Part shown: positions 63,102 to 64,000 of the stretch, in pieces | Position numbering within the stretch: position 1 is the first letter of the stretch | Layout of the letters: the number at the start of each line of letters is the position of its first letter | DNA from: Veillonella parvula | GTDB lineage: Bacteria > Bacillota > Negativicutes > Veillonellales > Veillonellaceae | NCBI RefSeq assembly: GCF_902810435.1 | Contig: NZ_LR778174.1 | Location: forward strand, 793,501 to 857,500 | Direction: 5' to 3' | Length of the DNA: 64,000 bases | The notes under the pieces: model-generated | What the model saw: the letters and a program-made list of their open reading frames with translations, nothing else | What the model was told of the DNA's origin: nothing | Databases searched by the model: none | Program-made: the position numbers and the translations under genes

Positions 63102-64000
63102 ATGAAACAATCTATTTTGAAACGCACATTATTAACAGCTTGCCTTGGAGTATCTATGGCAGGTGTAGCTATGGCGGGTCCTGTAGGCCCTGTAATCATT
63201 CCTCAAGCAGGGGATGTGGTTGTTATCAACCATGGCCCTGATATGACTTTCACAGGGAATATCAATTTTGATGTTGAAAGCCAAACTAACAACAATTTAC
63301 AAATTGGTTCTACTGTGATTCCTAATGTGGTATACGGTGCGGCTTTTAATAAGTCTGGCGCACCAGATACAATCATCCCGGCTCAAACGTATGTATATGT
63401 AGGCACAAAAGACGGGGCGAATGCTTTCACAGAAGCTAGCGATGCAGATAAAAAAGGTGCAAGCTGGAACGTGGAAACATTGAAGAAAACTAAATCTGGC
63501 GATGTACAATTGGCGAGCCGTGGCGTTCCTGAAAAACCATTGGCTAATCAAGTGGCAACCATTAAAGACTCCATTATGCTTAGCGCTGTAGATCTCAGTA
63601 CTACAGAGGTGGGACGCAATAGCAAGGGCGTTTTATACATGACCGTGCCTAAGGAATTGAAGTTGACTGCTGACACAGGCATTCCTGATGATGTGCGCGA
63701 AACGATGCCAGCCATGTTCCGTGGCAAGATGGGTGACTCCCTCATGGTAAATCTCATGCCTCTAAATGAGGAAGAGAAGCAACAATTAGCGGCAAATCCA
63801 CATAATGCCAATACTATCGTATTCAACCGTGGTATGAACATGGCAAAAATGATTGGTTCCTCTGCGCGTACAAGTAAGGTGTATACATACATGAAGGACC
63901 ATTATTTGAACCTTGTTATTGTAGCGAAAGATTACGATGATAACGGTGCTCGTGGTAGCGGTGTTATGATGGTATCTAAACAAGATAACTCTAATGACGT
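63102..64000 (+). CDS. Secreted hypothetical protein, truncated by window end
   Basis: An open reading frame of 299 codons that runs off the window without a stop. The N-terminus MKQSILKRTLLTACLGVSMA is a signal peptide with a likely cut after AMA at residue 26. The rest looks like a folded periplasmic or outer-membrane-associated domain (many Asn, Gly and Thr; DKKGASWNVETLKK; LYMTVPKELKL; MVNLMPLNEEE; YNARGSGVMM-like end). I do not recognise the family. A 9-bp inverted repeat (63012-63020 and 63050-63058) lies upstream. The ribosome-binding site is weak (TGAGAG). Confidence 0.7.
   Translation, partial: MKQSILKRTLLTACLGVSMAGVAMAGPVGPVIIPQAGDVVVINHGPDMTFTGNINFDVESQTNNNLQIGSTVIPNVVYGAAFNKSGAPDTIIPAQTYVYVGTKDGANAFTEASDADKKGASWNVETLKKTKSGDVQLASRGVPEKPLANQVATIKDSIMLSAVDLSTTEVGRNSKGVLYMTVPKELKLTADTGIPDDVRETMPAMFRGKMGDSLMVNLMPLNEEEKQQLAANPHNANTIVFNRGMNMAKMIGSSARTSKVYTYMKDHYLNLVIVAKDYDDNGARGSGVMMVSKQDNSND

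Overview
The window is a continuous stretch of bacterial chromosome. Every gene I can support lies on the plus strand. Base composition is moderately AT-rich. The gene clusters are typical of Firmicutes: rng-rplU-prp-rpmA, recJ-rsh, aspS-6S RNA-rarA, ftsK-rodZ-rimO-cinA-recA-recX-rny, dnaG-rpoD, alaS-ireB-ruvX-DUF1292-mltG-trmR-trhP. Alongside these sit a periplasmic-type Tat-exported [NiFe] hydrogenase, a HydG homologue, iron-chelate uptake genes and a Prp-cleaved L27. This combination points to an anaerobic diderm Firmicute of the Negativicutes; Veillonella or a close relative is my best guess. That is inferred from gene content and protein flavour, without any database search. No phage, insertion sequence, CRISPR array or transposon was seen.

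Layout. 1-2057: MinD-like ATPase and a RodA/FtsW flippase-polymerase. 2113-7903: a radical SAM pair, RNase G, a MntP-type pump, then the L21 leader with rplU-prp-rpmA. 8000-9417: FetAB-type metal exporter. 9621-13647: iron-chelate ABC importer behind a promoter with a Fur-box-like site. 13958-15376: HydG homologue. 15496-25475: a probable seven-gene operon recJ-rsh-MBL-fur-hemZ-hisS-aspS whose promoter also carries a Fur-box-like sequence. 25551-25729: 6S RNA. 25973-37860: rarA, ftsK, a RodZ-like gene, ygiQ, an orphan binding protein, rimO, cinA, recA, recX. 38036-42799: rny, dnaG, rpoD. 43005-44709: queD, queE, folE (queuosine/pterin). 44775-47291: a CAT-anticodon tRNA, trmK, a Nif3-like gene and RNase P RNA. 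47350-52834: thioredoxin and the hydrogenase operon. 53211-55118: a polyprenyl-phosphate type glycosyltransferase and an NlpC/P60 cell-wall hydrolase. 55396-63006: alaS to a DUF4911 gene. 63102 to the end: a secreted protein cut by the window edge.

How the genes fit together. Most of the window is housekeeping: translation, RNA decay, recombination, replication and cell-wall synthesis. Metal handling is a recurring theme: Fur, iron import, a predicted iron exporter, manganese export, HemZ, [NiFe] and [FeFe]-type hydrogenase functions, and six radical SAM enzymes that need iron-sulfur clusters. The most interesting leads are regulatory: the Fur-like site in front of the operon that encodes Fur itself, tandem short repeats in front of rarA and queD, a 14-bp perfect inverted repeat in front of dnaG, and an unusual initiation region for rny. 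A HydG homologue without HydE or HydF nearby is the main metabolic puzzle. I did not find a clearly new multi-gene system such as a defence island.
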